Source of the DNA: Owenia fusiformis | Taxonomy: Eukaryota; Annelida; Polychaeta; Sabellida; Oweniidae | Assembly (NCBI GenBank): GCA_903813345.2 | Contig: CAIIXF020000009.1 | Location: forward strand, 15,713,759-15,777,758 | Length of the DNA: 64,000 nt | Reading direction: 5' to 3' | Shown here: piece after piece, positions 1-14,800 of the stretch | How the letters are laid out: each line of letters starts with the position of its first letter | Numbering within the stretch: the first letter of the stretch is position 1 | The notes under the pieces: model-generated | What the model was told of the DNA's origin: nothing | Seen by the model: only the letters and a program-made list of their open reading frames with translations | Database searches by the model: none | Position numbers and translations under genes: made by a program

Positions 1-254
1 AAGGGTTTCCAGATTTTGGAGGGAAGTGTACATGTACAGCATTGAAATTTGGCTCAAATTGTATCACAAAAATGGCAATTGTACAAGCTTCCAAAATACT
101 TCAGAAAGGAAGTAAAAAATGCCAGTAATGGCGTAAACAAATCAATGATTTTTAATCATAAATATTCCCAATATAATAATTAATTCAGTTTGTTATAATA
201 TTCGTTCATCTTCAAAGAATTATGTAAATTTCTTAAATTATATATAATTAAAAA

Positions 255-1019
255 CTAGATAACGGCAACTCTGCGGAGTAGCAAATCCCAACGAACAAAA
301 TATCAATTAGCGAATTCCAATCAATTATACTCATTACTTTGGTTAAAATTGAAAAAATTAGATTTTAGAATTGCGAATTCCTGCAAAGCAGCCATTTTGA
401 ATTTTCTGAGATAAAATCTGAAAAATAATACCATAATTGTGATCTACTCCAAAATTCCTTCAATTTGAGTATAATATAGCCATACTTTGAAGGGATCGAA
501 AAATTATTGCGAAATCGTACATTAGACGGCCATTTTGAATTTTACGAGGCTCGAATCAGAAAAAAGATACAATATTTGCAATCTACTCTTAATTGCCTTT
601 CATTTGAGTATAATAAAGCTATACTTTAGAAAGATCTAAAAATTAGCGAAAATTTCTGTTTTCCTGTCCCCCCATACACGGCCCCTGGGGGTCAGGATGA
701 AAAACACAGAATATATGTGAAAAAGATAAATGTTGTGAATATACTACCAAAATTTCAAACAATAACATTAATTACTTTGTTCAGAATGAAAAATTTATGA
801 TTTTTGCGAAAAAGTCCCGTCATTTTTAAAGCGGCGGCCATCTTTTTTTTTGCGTAAAACTATTCACCAATATACATCTTTCCACTAAATATGAAGAAAA
901 TCCGTCAACTAGTATTTGAGTTATCTTCCGGACAGACGGACTGACTGACTGACGGACGGACGGACAGACGGACGGACGGAGGGCTTCACTATATCCCTAC
1001 CGAACTTCGTTCGTTGGGA
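255..1019 (-). mobile_element. Helitron-like (HINE-type) repeat, copy 1
   Basis: Read on the minus strand it starts TCCCAACGAACGAAG, has a (GTCC)n-type tract, and ends with the 12-bp palindrome ACTCCGCGGAGT about 13 nt before a terminal CTAG. It is nearly identical to 5143-5906. No coding capacity; the sequence ATTTTACGAGGCTCGAATC recurs in both copies. Confidence 0.6.
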
Positions 1020-1580
1020 TAATTAAAAGTGTATACTCATCACATACATGAATGAACTGGTTTGTAAAAATCTGGAATGAATATTTAACAATGTTCATTC
1101 CAGGTAGAAATACTTTCACAAGTTTACTTCAGTTCATTTTGAAGATCAAGTATAATTTATTCATTGTTAATTATATTATTATCATGTAATGAGGCTTAAG
1201 GATTCAAAAATGCAAACTCAAGTAAAGAAGAAACATTCAAATAGTCTTATCAAAAAATTAATTGTTAAGATTATTTCATCAATTTTAAATTCTATTCTAA
1301 CAAACACAGAATACAAAACTATCAATGCTCACTGACTTAACAGTAATAAAAAAGATTGCCTAGATTTCATAATTTATAATTGGAAAATGTTAAAATGTTT
1401 AACTTATCAGTAACATACATGATTTAACTGGACTAGTTTTAAGACTCTCACTGGCACATAATGAGGACATATTTAAATAACGAAAATATATCATGCAAAG
1501 CACACAAAAATCAATATTTGTAAAAGTTTGACTAGTTTTAGAACTCCATCTTCAAAACATGAACAAATATCAAAATGTAA
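1020..1580. other. AT-rich flank, nothing recognised
   Basis: No ORF, repeat family or RNA gene is supported here. It lies downstream (3') of the IPMK stop codon. Confidence 0.5.
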
Positions 1581-2455
1581 CTAGATAAAAGCATTGCCAA
1601 AGCGTAGCAAATCCCATCGAATAGCCATGGCTTCCATTTTTGAAATGACCACCTATTAGCTAATTTTCATAAGACAGTGTAATATGCTTCTAAATATTCA
1701 CATATGAAATATCAACAAAATCGCTGCACTACTTTTCCAGTTATAGAAAATGTCATAGATTTATAACATATACAAAAATGGCCACCATTTTCAAAATGAA
1801 CACTTACTGGTCAAACTGTTATTTCAAAGTGTAATTGGAAAGTATTCACATATAAAATTTCAACAAAATCACTCCACTTCTTTTCCATATAGCAACAATG
1901 TAAAATATCACACAAACATTGGCCACAATTTTTCAAAATGGCTGCTCACTCACCAAATTGTCATAAGAAAGTGTAATATGCTTCCAAATATGAACACATA
2001 AAATTTCAATAAATTCACTTTACTTCTTTTCCAGTTATAGCAAAAAAATGTTGAATAACACACATAAAAATGGCAGCCATTTTTAAAATGGCCAACTTCT
2101 AGGCAAACCGTCAAAAGATAATGTTACATGCTTATAGTATTCCAATATAAAATATGAACAAAATCGCTTCCCTTTTTTTCATGTTACATCAAAAATCATA
2201 AAAAGCATGTAACCACCACCATTTTCCAAGATGGCCATCATGTCATGTTTTTGAAAAATAATTTAATTTCTTTTGCATTTAAAACATATTTATATTACAG
2301 TTTTATACATGTAAACTAAAATATTGTAAAATTGACACTAAAATGGCAGCCATTTTCAGTTCTGAAATCAGCTTTTAAGCAATACATCTACACATATGAA
2401 ATATAAACGATACTGAGCTATTCTCTATATCCCCTCGAACTTTTGTTCGATGAGA
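1581..2455 (-). mobile_element. Helitron-like repeat, copy 2
   Basis: The left end is CTAGATAAAAGCATTGCC and the right end is TTCGATGAGATA, the inverted form of the family start. The interior is made of degenerate tandem units of about 170 bp built around AAAATGG(N)(N)GCCATTTT blocks. It ends about 10 bp beyond the IPMK stop codon and may supply the 3' UTR or poly(A) region. Confidence 0.55.
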
Positions 2456-2465
2456 TAATAAAAAA

Positions 2466-2833
2466 CTACATCTTAAGCAGCATTTTTAGGTGCATTTGAA
2501 TACCATACAGACCAGCCAGAAAATTCATATCTTTTTTGTCTGTTTTGAATACATGGGCAAAATCAATGAGTTTAACCTCCACTTCATCATCAATGCTACT
2601 ATATCCATTAACACAACCAACATGGTTGCTGTCAGCTGAATTGTAACTTTGGTTATTTTCAGATTTCTCTTCCAGCTGTATATCACCCTCAAAGACGATC
2701 AAGATGGACATTGCAAAAAACATGAGTTCTGTCTGTATGTTGAACCAATGTTCAATTTCCTGTAGTTTGCATAAAACATGTCTTATAACATCCTTACGAA
2801 GTTTTCCACCTTGTGTAAAGTACCTTGCAAGAC
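2466..2833 (-). CDS. IPMK: IPMK exon 5 (C-lobe, stop codon)
   Basis: The acceptor TTTTCCAG lies just above 2833 and the stop TAG is at 2468-2466. The exon encodes the C-lobe with SILIVFEGD, an acidic, Asn/Ser-rich insert of about 30 residues, KLIDFAHVF (IDF motif) and a terminal amphipathic helix ending LLKM. Confidence 0.92.
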
Positions 2834-5800
2834 CTGGAAAACACAACTGAGATTAAGTGTCCAAGACATATTTTGTAGCTTCATTTATATTTTCATTTAT
2901 TGAAATTATGTATAACATTTGTGACATATTTTTTAATACTTTGATACTGCCAAGAAATTAAAGAGAAAAATTTAGCTCTTTCAGTCAAACAAAATACACG
3001 AACAACACTTTGATAGTTGTTTCACCCACAACATGCTCTGATACCATAACACATCTACCAAATGGATACAAAAAAGTATTGCAATTGTTACAGATGCTTT
3101 ATGATGACAAATGCTGACATCAATACCAGCATTTGGTAGGCTCACATGCTGAAAAATACTGTGTTTGTCTTTAATTTGGGGCTACTTAATTTGACAATTT
3201 TGTATTTTTGGGCATATTGGCGTCTTTTTAATTTGGCGGTTTTTCAAGTGTCCCCCGACATCCTCCTGTGTAACAAAATTCAAAATACTCATTGTCAGTG
3301 TTGTTGATGAACAATTTCTTGTTCTTTATATAAATTTCTTCAACATCTCTTGTTGTTTCTATCTACTGTAGATTGGGTTAATTTGGCGCCCGCTTTAATT
3401 TGGCGAATTTGGCGAAATTGAAAAATTCGCCAATATAAATCTTCGCCAAAATTTAGAATGAATCCCCGGGAATTATCTAGGGTATTTCGTCGAGTGTATT
3501 TAGGTCACTTCCGGTTTAGTTTTTTCCAAAAATATGAAAAAAATGTCTCTCATAAATTGGCTCAGAACTGGTCAGTCACTTATTAATACTCAGGGAAAAA
3601 CTAGAAAGGAAAAGTGCAGTATAGTAGCAGCATCAATCGAGGTGCAAAATGTAAAGGATGATCTCACAAAAATGTACAAACGTGGTGAATATTGCCAGTG
3701 GTCCTCAAAAGAAAAATGAACATAAAATTCGCAAACAACGCGTAAGTTAATTAAAAATTTTTTTGCATATCCGCCAAATTAAATAGCCGCCAATATGCCA
3801 AAAATGGCAAAATCGCCAAATTAAGTAGCGCCAAATTAACCCAATCTACAGTACTAAAATGGCCTGGCCATCTTGGTATCTTTCTTATAACTGGAAATGC
3901 ACCGAACGTAAACCATGTCAAATTCCCAGGGATTTTGGTGACTATTTAATATGGCAATTTTTTCAAATCGCCGAAATTCGCTAATTTAAAATGCTAGCCA
4001 AATGGAAGACAAATACAGTAGTAATCTACATTTCTTCTACATGAAATTGTTTTCAAATGTAATAAACACATGTTTGATGTTTTTGCTGGGAGATCATGTA
4101 TGTAATGCCTGTAGACTTCAAACAGATCTCATAAAATTATTGTCAACCTACCTTCTGATGCTATAGTGTCTTTGTTAAGAGTCCTAAAGTAAACTTTATT
4201 CGCAGAGTGGAATTCTCCTGTCTCTGGTTCATAGGTCTGAAAGAATGATTTTCATAATTTATTAAATGAAAAATGAATAGTACCTGGTTACTGGGCTCAA
4301 CATATTGTAGTGATTTCAGTCTAATTGACAGCCACATAGACTTCAAAACCTCATAATTTGGTATTACATTTGAGAACAAACATTTACACTTTAATGCAAA
4401 TAACCAATAATTGATTCGGCCCCTTAATTTATTTCAGCAAAGGAAATGGTGGCTTTTTAAAATTTTCCCAAGAACCTTAATCAAGATTTTAAAAACTCAT
4501 TGGTATTACATATCAGAACATGATTTTAATGCAAACCAAAGTAAATTTTGATAAAAGAGGCAGCCATTTAGAATTTTTGCAACAACTTATGTCAAGACTT
4601 AAAGGCCTACTATGCATATTTTCAACATTCTTTGGCAAAATAAAGCTTTACTTTTTGACTTTTTAGTATTTCCAATGGATCGATAAGCACTTTATCTTTT
4701 ATTGGACAGCAAAAACAGTTCAAACAGGCCACATCAAAGTTTACAATAAATTATCAAAAAATATTTTTGATCTGTCAAGTTTTATGTATCAATATTTTAT
4801 TAATGTCATTGAAAGATATAGCGAGGTTGTTTGTATCACAGGATCCATTCATCTTTATAGAAGTGTTATCATCTTTTAAATCAAGAGTTATTTAAAACTA
4901 GCACTTTGTCAAACATGGGCGTGCACCACTAATGATCTCTGAACTTCAAATGCTCTTTTCTACATGTGTTATTTTTTTCTAGGTTCAATATTGCAAATCA
5001 ATCTTTGTATCATATTTGATTGAGTATGTGAGTGACATGTTTAAGTGATTATTTTATCCTTTTTCTTCTGAAGTAAGCATAGTGCGGCTTTAAGAACCTT
5101 GTTGGCATTACATATGTAAACTTAAATGCAAATCAAAGCAAACTAGATAAGGGCAACTCCGCGGAGTAGCAAATCCCAACGAACAAAATATCAATTACCG
5201 AATTCTAATCAATTATACTCATTACTTTGGTTAAAATTGAAAAAATTAGATTTTAGAATTGCGAATTCCTGCAAAGCAGCCATTTTGAATTTTCGGAGAT
5301 ACAAATCTGAAAAATAATACCATAATTGTGATCTACTCCAAAATTCCTTCAATTTGAGTATAATATAGCCATACTTTGAAGGGATCGAAAAATTATTGCG
5401 AAATCGTACATTAGATGGCCATTTTGAATTTTACGAGGCTCGAATCAGAAAAAAGATACAATATTTGCAATCTACTCTTAATTGCCTTTCATTTGAGTAT
5501 AATAAAGCTATACTTCAGAAAGATCTAGAAATTAGTGAAAATTTCTGTTTTCCTGTCCCCCCATACACGGCCCCTGGGGGTCAAGATGAAAAACACGGAA
5601 TATATGTGAAATAGATAAATGTTGTGAATATACTACCAAAATTTCAAACAATAATATTAATTACTTTGGTTTAGAATGAAAAATTTATGATTTTTGCGAA
5701 AAAGTCCCGTCATTTTTAAAGCGGCGGCCATCTTGAAAAAATTTTTTTTTGCGTAAAACTATTCACCAATATACATCTTTCCACTAAATATGAAGAAAAT

Positions 5801-8800
5801 CCATCTACTAGTATTTGAGTTATCTTCCGGACAGACGGACGGACTGACGGAGGGACAGACGGACGGAGGGCTTCACTATATCCCTACCGAACTTCGTTCG
5901 TTGGGATAATTAATTCCACAATTAATTTTCTGTGAATTTTGAATTTTTCCAAGAATTTTTGTTGGTAGTAAGATAACAAAAGTAATGCACCGACAGAAAA
6001 TTTAAGGCTCTTTAGCCGAAATGCTAAAGAAACTTAAAATTTAAGGCTCTCTAGCCAAATGGGTTACCAAAATGCTATAGCCTTAAAATGTAAGGCTCTC
6101 CAGCCACGGTCTATGTATAAAGTCTTGAAATAAATAAAAAGAATACAATACAATACAGTTAATACAATATAATACAATACAATAGGGCAATTATTCATAT
6201 TGCTTGCCAGATTACCTTGAAAATCATAGAATTATCCAAATTATCCAATTTATTACAAATAGCAAAAAATATTATGACACTAAATTTTTTCAAAAGGAAC
6301 CCATCAATAAATTTTCTTGCACCATTATTTATATAAAAGGTTTACTTACTCTGGAACCTATCATCTGATATCCACATTCTAAAGCTGGAGGGAATTTTAG
6401 CTTTTCCCTTTCAATTTTTTCAGGTGTCGCTTCTGGGTCATATGAGACTGGTCCAACTTTAAGATCAGCGATACATGGTTTGCGAAACTTATGAGCAACA
6501 TCCACTAGTCGCATGTAAACCACTGGAAATTATGTTTAGGTATAATGTTATTAATATTTTATTGGTGAATTTAAATCAATGATTAACAGACATTTTGATT
6601 TCTCTAAGAACATCTCACAATTTCAAAATACAAGACATAAAAATGCACAATAGGGGCCATTTTCTGTATAATCAATTATGACATGCAAATGATTAATAAG
6701 TGAATTTGCTACTACCATATTGGTATTGCATTCATTGTGTCATACTTGAGCTAAGCTGTCAGGGTGCTAATGTACTTCTTTCATTGTGATAAGCTTACAA
6801 TGAATAAATAGTACCGTGGGTACTGGGCTCACATGGTGTTGCTCAAAAGTGAATGATGGCTTTTGAACCAGGAGTCATAGGGGAGTTTTCTGTATTGATG
6901 TTGAACAAAAACAACTTAAAACGGGAATCCTATCAACAGATGTTTTAAAGCAAATGGTCCAAAAGTGAATTTTGCGAGACAAAAATGGTGGCAATTTAGA
7001 AAATCGGTGAGCTTTTGAAACAGGAGTCATAGGGGGTTTTCTATATTGATGTTGAACATAAATAACTTAAAACGGGAATCCTATTGACTAGAGCTCGGAG
7101 GTATTGTCGGTAATGCCGCAAAGGTAAGGTTATTGGTGGATGCCAGTATTGAAATTTATTACCGACATCGAATGGTAAATCCCCGGGGAAATTCGCGATT
7201 CATACTTCATCAATCGGTACCACAAATAACGTCTAAAAGTCGCATTTATTTATACAACACTCGGTTCCCCAAATGTGATGTAAGAGGGGGAATTAAAGAG
7301 GTAAATAGCAAAATGTTTGTAAAAATCAAAAAGTTCAATTTTTTCAGAATTCTTTTGATTATTTTTCTTCGCCAGTGATTAATCAGTAACGGTTCGGTTT
7401 CAAGATGCGGTAATACCGGCACCATTTTCCAATGCCGTTCCGAGTTCTACTATTGACAGAGGTTTTAAAACAGACCAATTGTTGACAGACCGGACAGACG
7501 GTTATCTTGTAATATATAGATACAGACGGACGGATGGACAGATAGACAAGTGAGTGATTGCAATAGCTCACAATGTGAGCTAAAAAGCCCATTCCACGCT
7601 AACACCCCAACACACTTATAGAAATGATGGATCCATCACGAAGTTTGCACATGTTTTCAAGCGCATATTAGTTATTGGTCTATATTGTAGGCCTGGGTTA
7701 ACTAGAAAAAATGCATATGTTATTATATGTTATTGAATTTTTTTTAGGTCAAACTTTCTGACAGTAGCAACAACTACACTATGTGCATTAGTTATTTCTG
7801 TACTTGCAATCAATATTCTCTCTTTTTTCCATTGATCCCCATCATCTTAAAATCACTCAGAAAATACTGAATGTGTCAATCATGTCAGATGCATGTCACC
7901 CATCATCTCATTTTTTCATACCCATCATCTCAACTATCCAATCAAATATTAAGCACCGTCAGTTCAATTGCCAATTTTCAATAATTTGAGTCATTAATTA
8001 ATGAGAAAATACTTGTAAAAAAAAAATAAGATAAAATAAATTAGATATGTACTTAAAGAGTTATTTGGTTTAAGTTTCTATTATTTACAGTACTGACAAC
8101 TAAACACTGCACAAAATCACCAATGGACGCAGGATCGATCATTCTGAACAGCGCGCTAGTGCATTCAAAATTGGCGCATGTTTTCATTATAACCATGTGA
8201 TAATTAACCCTGCTGGAACACTGTCATGAATTTTATGTGTAATGAACTCTCTAAAGCATATCATTCCATGACACACTTACACAGGCTGGTATCGAAAAAT
8301 TTGTCGGCTGTGACGGAGCATTCTATTTTGCATAGAAACACTCAGAAACCCAGACAATTTATTTTTTTACTCATATGTTTAATCCAAAGAAAATTTCTTA
8401 CTCCATGCAATGGGTATATCATTTGCCGGTAACTTTAACTTTTGTTTGAAGTCCAACAACGCTAAGAGTAAAAGCTATTGAAAACAGCGCCGGGGTATCA
8501 TACTCCAAAATGTACCATTTCTTTTATTTCTTTTTAATGGTACAATATAGTGATACGATAATATTTACATACGTTTTCAGCATAACTCTGAAGGTATTAA
8601 TGATATCTTGATGTATTGGGTATTTTTAATATTTTTTATAAAAAATAATGTTTAAATATTTTGTCAGCTGTGACGGAGCAGCTTTAACTGTGAACTACGT
8701 TAAGAATTTAAGATTCAAATTATATCTTTTAAAAGTACCCTTAGAAGAGAGAACGTCACAAATCACTTTCCTAAATTATGACAAGTAGCCTCTTGGAGAT

Positions 8801-11800
8801 CTGGGGTAATGTAAATCTGAGATATAAAAACGACCACTCTTAGTATTTTTCGGAGGTTTGTACTGAAATCAACATGAATCAACATGATGTAAACTCAACA
8901 TAATATTTCTAATACGTTTTCGCCAAAACGTCTTGAAATGTCACGTGTAGTTTAAATAGGGCTAATATGAATTTATTCGAAATAACGCACAGACATCATG
9001 TATTCCGACAGATGTATAACCTTTTACCACATAATATTACTGTATATAAGATGATCCCAATACAGATTTAATTTGTAATTATTTGAAATTCATCATTTTG
9101 CATAGACTAAAATTATAAAAAAGGTCTTGGTAAACATGCTGCACTGTAAAACCTGTATCAATGAATATCTTTCTCTAGTGAGCGCCTCTTCTTATCAAAT
9201 ATTCCTCTGACTTCTGTATGAAATTGCCTCTATGGAGTGAACATCTACCAACCGGGAACACATTTTTGGGCTACATATGTGTTTACTATACACATGTTTT
9301 ACTGTAGTTGCATCAGATAGCCAAAACTCTTATTCAAATAAAGAACGATCTTAAAATCAAATTTTGCATTTTCGTATAACAAGATACACTCAACTTACCT
9401 TTTGGAACGACTAAAGAGGGTAGAACAATCCACAGTCCATACCATCATATGTATTTAGCCTCATCTTCAGCAAATCATTTTACTTCAAATAATCAAGTAA
9501 CCATTAAAAATGACCATGTCAGGCCGATGGATCCACAGAAGGCACTACGAAAGGCAAATACCCTATACTGAAATGAAGTTGACTATCATTTTCATGAGTT
9601 ACCATGCATAAGTTGGATTGCAGTACAAACTGAGAAAAGATGCTTAAAGAGTGGTCGTATATACATCTCAGAATTTGAATTGTGTACTTTTATTACGTTT
9701 CATTTTTCAGAATACTTTACGAGATTTGACACGCTCGCTCCTCTAAAGTGTAGTTGTAAAGAGATATATTATAAATCTAAATTCTTAACATATTTCAGAT
9801 TTGAAACTGCTCCGTCACAGCGGACAAAAAATTTAATTATTATTTTTTATCAAAAAATTTTAAAATACCCAATACATAAATATCTCATTAATACCTTCAG
9901 AGTTATGCTGAAAACATATGTAAATATTATCAAGTCGCTACATTGTACCATTAAAAATAAATAAAATAAATGGAACATTTTGGAGTATGATACTCCGACG
10001 CCATTTTCAATAGCTTTTACTCTTAGCATTGTTGGACTTCAAACAGAAGTTAAAGTTACCCGCAAATGATATATTCATTGCATGGAGTCAGTAATTTTCT
10101 TTGATATAGCAAAACATGAGTAAAAAAATAAATTGTGTGGATTTCCTAGTGTTTCTATGCAAAATAGCACGCTCCGTCACAGCGGACTTTTTCGATACCA
10201 GCCTGTGACTTAATCTTAAACTTAATAAAAGAAGAGATTCTTATGTCTTCAACCAGTATATACTCATTTATTGAGCTACGGTTTCAACAACCTCCGTTTG
10301 TCTTCCTCAGGCTCCTGCATGCCACCTAGTGGCCAGGAGAGGTTGTTAAAACAAAATAAATAAGTGAGTATATACTGGTTGAAGACAAAAGAACATGTAT
10401 TCAGAATGAACTAGACAACAGCAATGCCAAAGCGTAGTAAATCCCATCGAAGAGCCATGGCTGCCATTTTTACAAAATCCTTCTACTACTTTTTTAGTTA
10501 AAGCAAACCCTTATAAAAAATTCAACCTTGAAAGTCCGAATTTAAACCGTTTCCATCAATCATTGAATAATAATTGTTTCAACTACCAAGATCAAAGGAA
10601 AAACCATTGTACGATGATAAGCAATCATTGTGCAACCATTGTGTTCAACCAAGCGAAGTCAACTCTTTTTCAACGACTGCGCAACCGTTTCTATACAATC
10701 ATTGTAATCTGCAACCATTGTAAACTGCAACCATTTCACATTAAAATGTAAATGGTTGCAATATGTTCTGTTCAATGATTACATAGTTCAACCCCTGCAA
10801 CCATCCTGAATTAGTATCGTTCCAAAAAATTATAATTTTACCTGAATTAAAATTATCTTTAAGTAAGGATTTGAATCTACCTCTATTCAACAACAGTATA
10901 TTAGGATATTTTTTTTGCAAGCATACATGCATGTTTATTATAGTAAATAACTTAATTCATGTTAATATGTTTCTTTCTCCAGTACGAATTTAGGAATGCG
11001 ATACCAGACTAGTTTTCCACTAAATGGCATATGATAATTTATGTTCTCTGTCATTTACATTATTTACACAAATTAAAAGCACCATATTTAGTGTTTATTT
11101 ACCTTTTTTGATATTGCCAAAATGATGTATCTTTAATATTAATTATGAAAAGAATTTAGCAAAAATCCAATTTGGTTAAGAAATTGACCAAGGAAAATCG
11201 TAAGATTTCCTTTAAACTTAGCAAAATCACAAGATGAGACACAATGGTTTTTGTTCATGATCAGACTGATGATCAAAAGAAGCAGGATAAATGATGTACA
11301 AAATAATACAAACATATGTACATGTAATCACAAGTTGATTGCTTTATTTAGTGAAAATGTTTTATAGTAATAATGCATTCAGGCAGCAGAGACTTACTTT
11401 TCACAGTTTCAACTGGAAAACATCTGAATTAATAATTTCACTAAAATTTTGTCAAGGTAGATGAATTATTGCTAAACCCATGATATACAAATAGATTGGT
11501 ATGGGATCATATTGATATCAGAGGGTTTAACTAAGGACCCCCACAAAAGTTTATATACAATGAACAGGCCAGTAGCCAGCCCCCCCCCCCCTCCAGCAAA
11601 ATGGGTCTTCAAATGTATTCATATATGTGTACTTAACACCTAATATCAAATGTATGGCTCACTAAAATTTAAAAAATACAAACAAGAGAACAATTTTGAT
11701 TCACATTATTCATAAAAGATTTAATTACCATGTTCTTTCTTGGCAAATATTTTTTATAACAATGCTCAACACAACAATACCTACTACATATTGATATTCT

Positions 11801-14800
11801 CATGGGTTTAGGCAAATCAGAATGCTTGAACAGCCAATTAAAACGGTTGAACGGCTAATTAAAACGGTTGAACAGCTAATTAAAACGGTTGAACAGCTAA
11901 TTAAAATGCTTGACCAGAAAAAGGGTTCATAGTCCTAGTTTCTGTTATATTTATTTTCATTTTGTGTTATACTATATATATATTTTTTTATTCTCTATTT
12001 CATGCAGAGGGGGGGGGGGGGGGGCGTAAAAATTTAAAAAGTGTTTTCAGATTTTTGAAGGTGTATTTCTTTATTCAGTTACTTTAATAAGTGCCGAGAA
12101 ATCTCAAATAGCAAGTATATGAAACTGCAATTACTATTTCCAGAATTTTTTATTTCATTTTTTTAGTTTGTTTTACCATGGGCATTCAATAGATTGAAAG
12201 TTCATGGCTTTACTGTATTCACTAGGGCATAGCATTTCTACTGAAATGTGTAATCAGTTTAAATAATATGTGTCAATGATTAAAAAAAACAGAGCTTATT
12301 TTTCAAAACTCTAAACTTGAAAAAATCTGGAGGAAAATATGGAAAATTTTCTTTGGCAAATTATTTATCATGTTCTGTGTATGGAATAATTAAATTACAT
12401 AGGATGCTTCCTTTATAGCAGACTCTAATCAAACTGTGAGTCTCTCTGTAATAAGGTTTGTTTTGCCTTGCCAAATTATTTTTGTTTTGTTAATGGATTA
12501 ATAAAGTTTCTTTAGACACATCCTTCAAAGCAGACTCTAATCAAACTAGAGAAACTGAGTCTTTCTGTAATCAGAGTTTTTTAAGTTATGCTTATTGACT
12601 TAATTATTTAAAACACATCCTGTAATGTCTGATTGCATCTTCTCTATCAAATCAAAAATATCAAATCAATAAACAGATTATTTTCTGATTGAAGGATTTC
12701 TTCCTTCCAGACAGATCTTCCCTCCTTTATAATTGTGATAATTTCTCAGGTGAAGTATAAGTGTCTGAATTTGTAAAATTCAAGACTTCACCCCAATCAA
12801 AATTATTTCAAATGTTTTTGCAATAACTTAAAAAGTAGTGAAGGGATTTTGTAAAAATGATTGTCATGACAGTGAGGGGATTTGCTATGCCTTAGCATTG
12901 CTGTTACATGTATCTAGATAATATACATGTGAGTGAGACAATCGTCATCCTTCAAAGTTAGATGAAAATTTTTTCAATATATTTTCATTCACAAGACAAG
13001 TTTACTAAACTATTTCAATACTTTAAATATCTTTTTGATCAAAAACTTTAAATTCTGACATGTATGCATGAAATACATACATTTGAGATATATATTTTAA
13101 AGAGCAATATAATTATTTTATGTTGTATTGAGATAATATTGCCATAGGTTTAAAGGGTTGCATTCGATTGAAACGGTTGCAAAAAATTCAATCAAAATTT
13201 TCAAGCGTTTACAATGGTTACATATGATTGAAACATTTTCAATGAGTTTACAACCAAAATTGTAATGGTTGCGTTGTAACGGTTGGCATGGTTGCATAAA
13301 TGATCGGATCAATGATTGTACAATGATTGTGCAACGGTTTAAATTCGGACTTTCAAGGTTGAATTTTTTATAAGGGTAGCAAAAATCGAAAAATAACACA
13401 CATAAAAATACCCACCATTGTCAAACTGGTCACTCACTTGGCAAATTTCATAAGAAAGTGTAATATGCTTCTTGGTAGGCACATAAAAAGGTTCAACAAA
13501 ATCGCTCACATGTACATGTAAATGCTGGCCTTTTATCAAAATGGACAGTGTCATAAGAATAGTGTGCTATATGAGTATTCACATATCAAATGTGAACAAA
13601 ATCGATCTATTACTTTTTGAGTTATAGTAAAAGTTTTCAAAATGGCCACCTTACCCAAAGTGCCATTAAACAGTGCGTCATGTCATACTATTCACATATC
13701 AAATATGAACAAAATCACTCCACTAAATTTTAAGTTACAGCAAAAATAGTAAATTAATGTGTAAAGGCCACTATTTTTCAAGATGGATGCCATTTGTTTC
13801 TGATTAAGGCGTAAAGACTTTTTATTTTTTCATGAAGCCACTCAGTAAAATTACGATTTCTCTGCAACGATGTCCAATCAAGTATCAAGTATCTATGTGT
13901 TCCTGACACGTTTGGGCGTCCGGGAATAACAACGTCTAACGGCCCAAAGTTTGCATGCGAAATTGACGTAATTCTTGACTGAAATCTGGAAGACAAAAGG
14001 ACGAGTGTCTTTAAGACCCTATATTAGCCCCCATGATATTTAAAAAAATTGTACAGGATATCAAAGAAGAGACTTTGAAGATAACCAGATCCAAAAATTA
14101 GACCATTCTGACTTTTATATTTCAAAAGCTTATAGGTCATTCTATTAACGTGTATAAAATGACCTTTTCAAGGAAAAATCACTTTTTCACATCATTATTG
14201 TCACTGTTTCTATTTATTAAAATCAAAATAATCATTGGTATTATCTTACATAATAGTGACAAAGCATAATGGGCAACATTCAAAAAAACATATAAAACAT
14301 AACAAGTCAAAAATGCAAACAAAATATTGAATAGTGATCTTCTTTATACTTCATCGAGATCAATTGTCCACAAAATAGTTTGCAAAACTATGTCAGAAAA
14401 GAATATAGTTTTTTTTAAATTTACATCACTATGAGGATGAACAAGGGGCAACATTAAAAAACACATGAAGTAATTAACTAGTCAAAAATGCATATCAATC
14501 AATTATATATTGGTCTGCTTCCTTGAGATCAGTTGCTCATATACAGTTTGTTTTAAAATGTCAGTAAATTACTGAATTTATTATTTCACATCACAGTGAG
14601 GAAGCACAAACAGAAACATTTGAAAACACATAAAATATACCAATTTCTGAAAGGTTACTTTGGACTTTACATAACAGCCGATGAGCACATTCATGTGTTT
14701 GTTTATTAGAATAAGAGATTCTAAGACATTTCAGACATATCTTTTGATTTTAAAATGTCAAACTTTGTGCATTTCTTTTTGGTTTTATACCCCTTGTGCC

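Larger units (their letters stand above)
10509..13376. mobile_element. DNA transposon relic with CCCTTATAAAA inverted ends
   Basis: Inverted ends of about 44 bp (CCCTTATAAAAAATTCAACC and onward) lie at 10509 and 13376. Both subterminal regions are crowded with variants of GCAACCATTGT/ACAATGGTTGC, typical of transposase-binding arrays. The flanks are AAGCAAA and TAGCAAA, an imperfect duplication of about 7 bp. There is no surviving transposase. The interior includes a 21-bp minisatellite, C and G homopolymers and another Helitron-like fragment ending near 12930. Confidence 0.65.

Noticed and set aside
13778-13996. Frame RNFTEWLHEKI found at 13778-13996 (-) and 18012-18224 (+)
   Set aside because: The duplicate frame arises from the inverted ends of one transposon, and neither extends into a recognisable protein.
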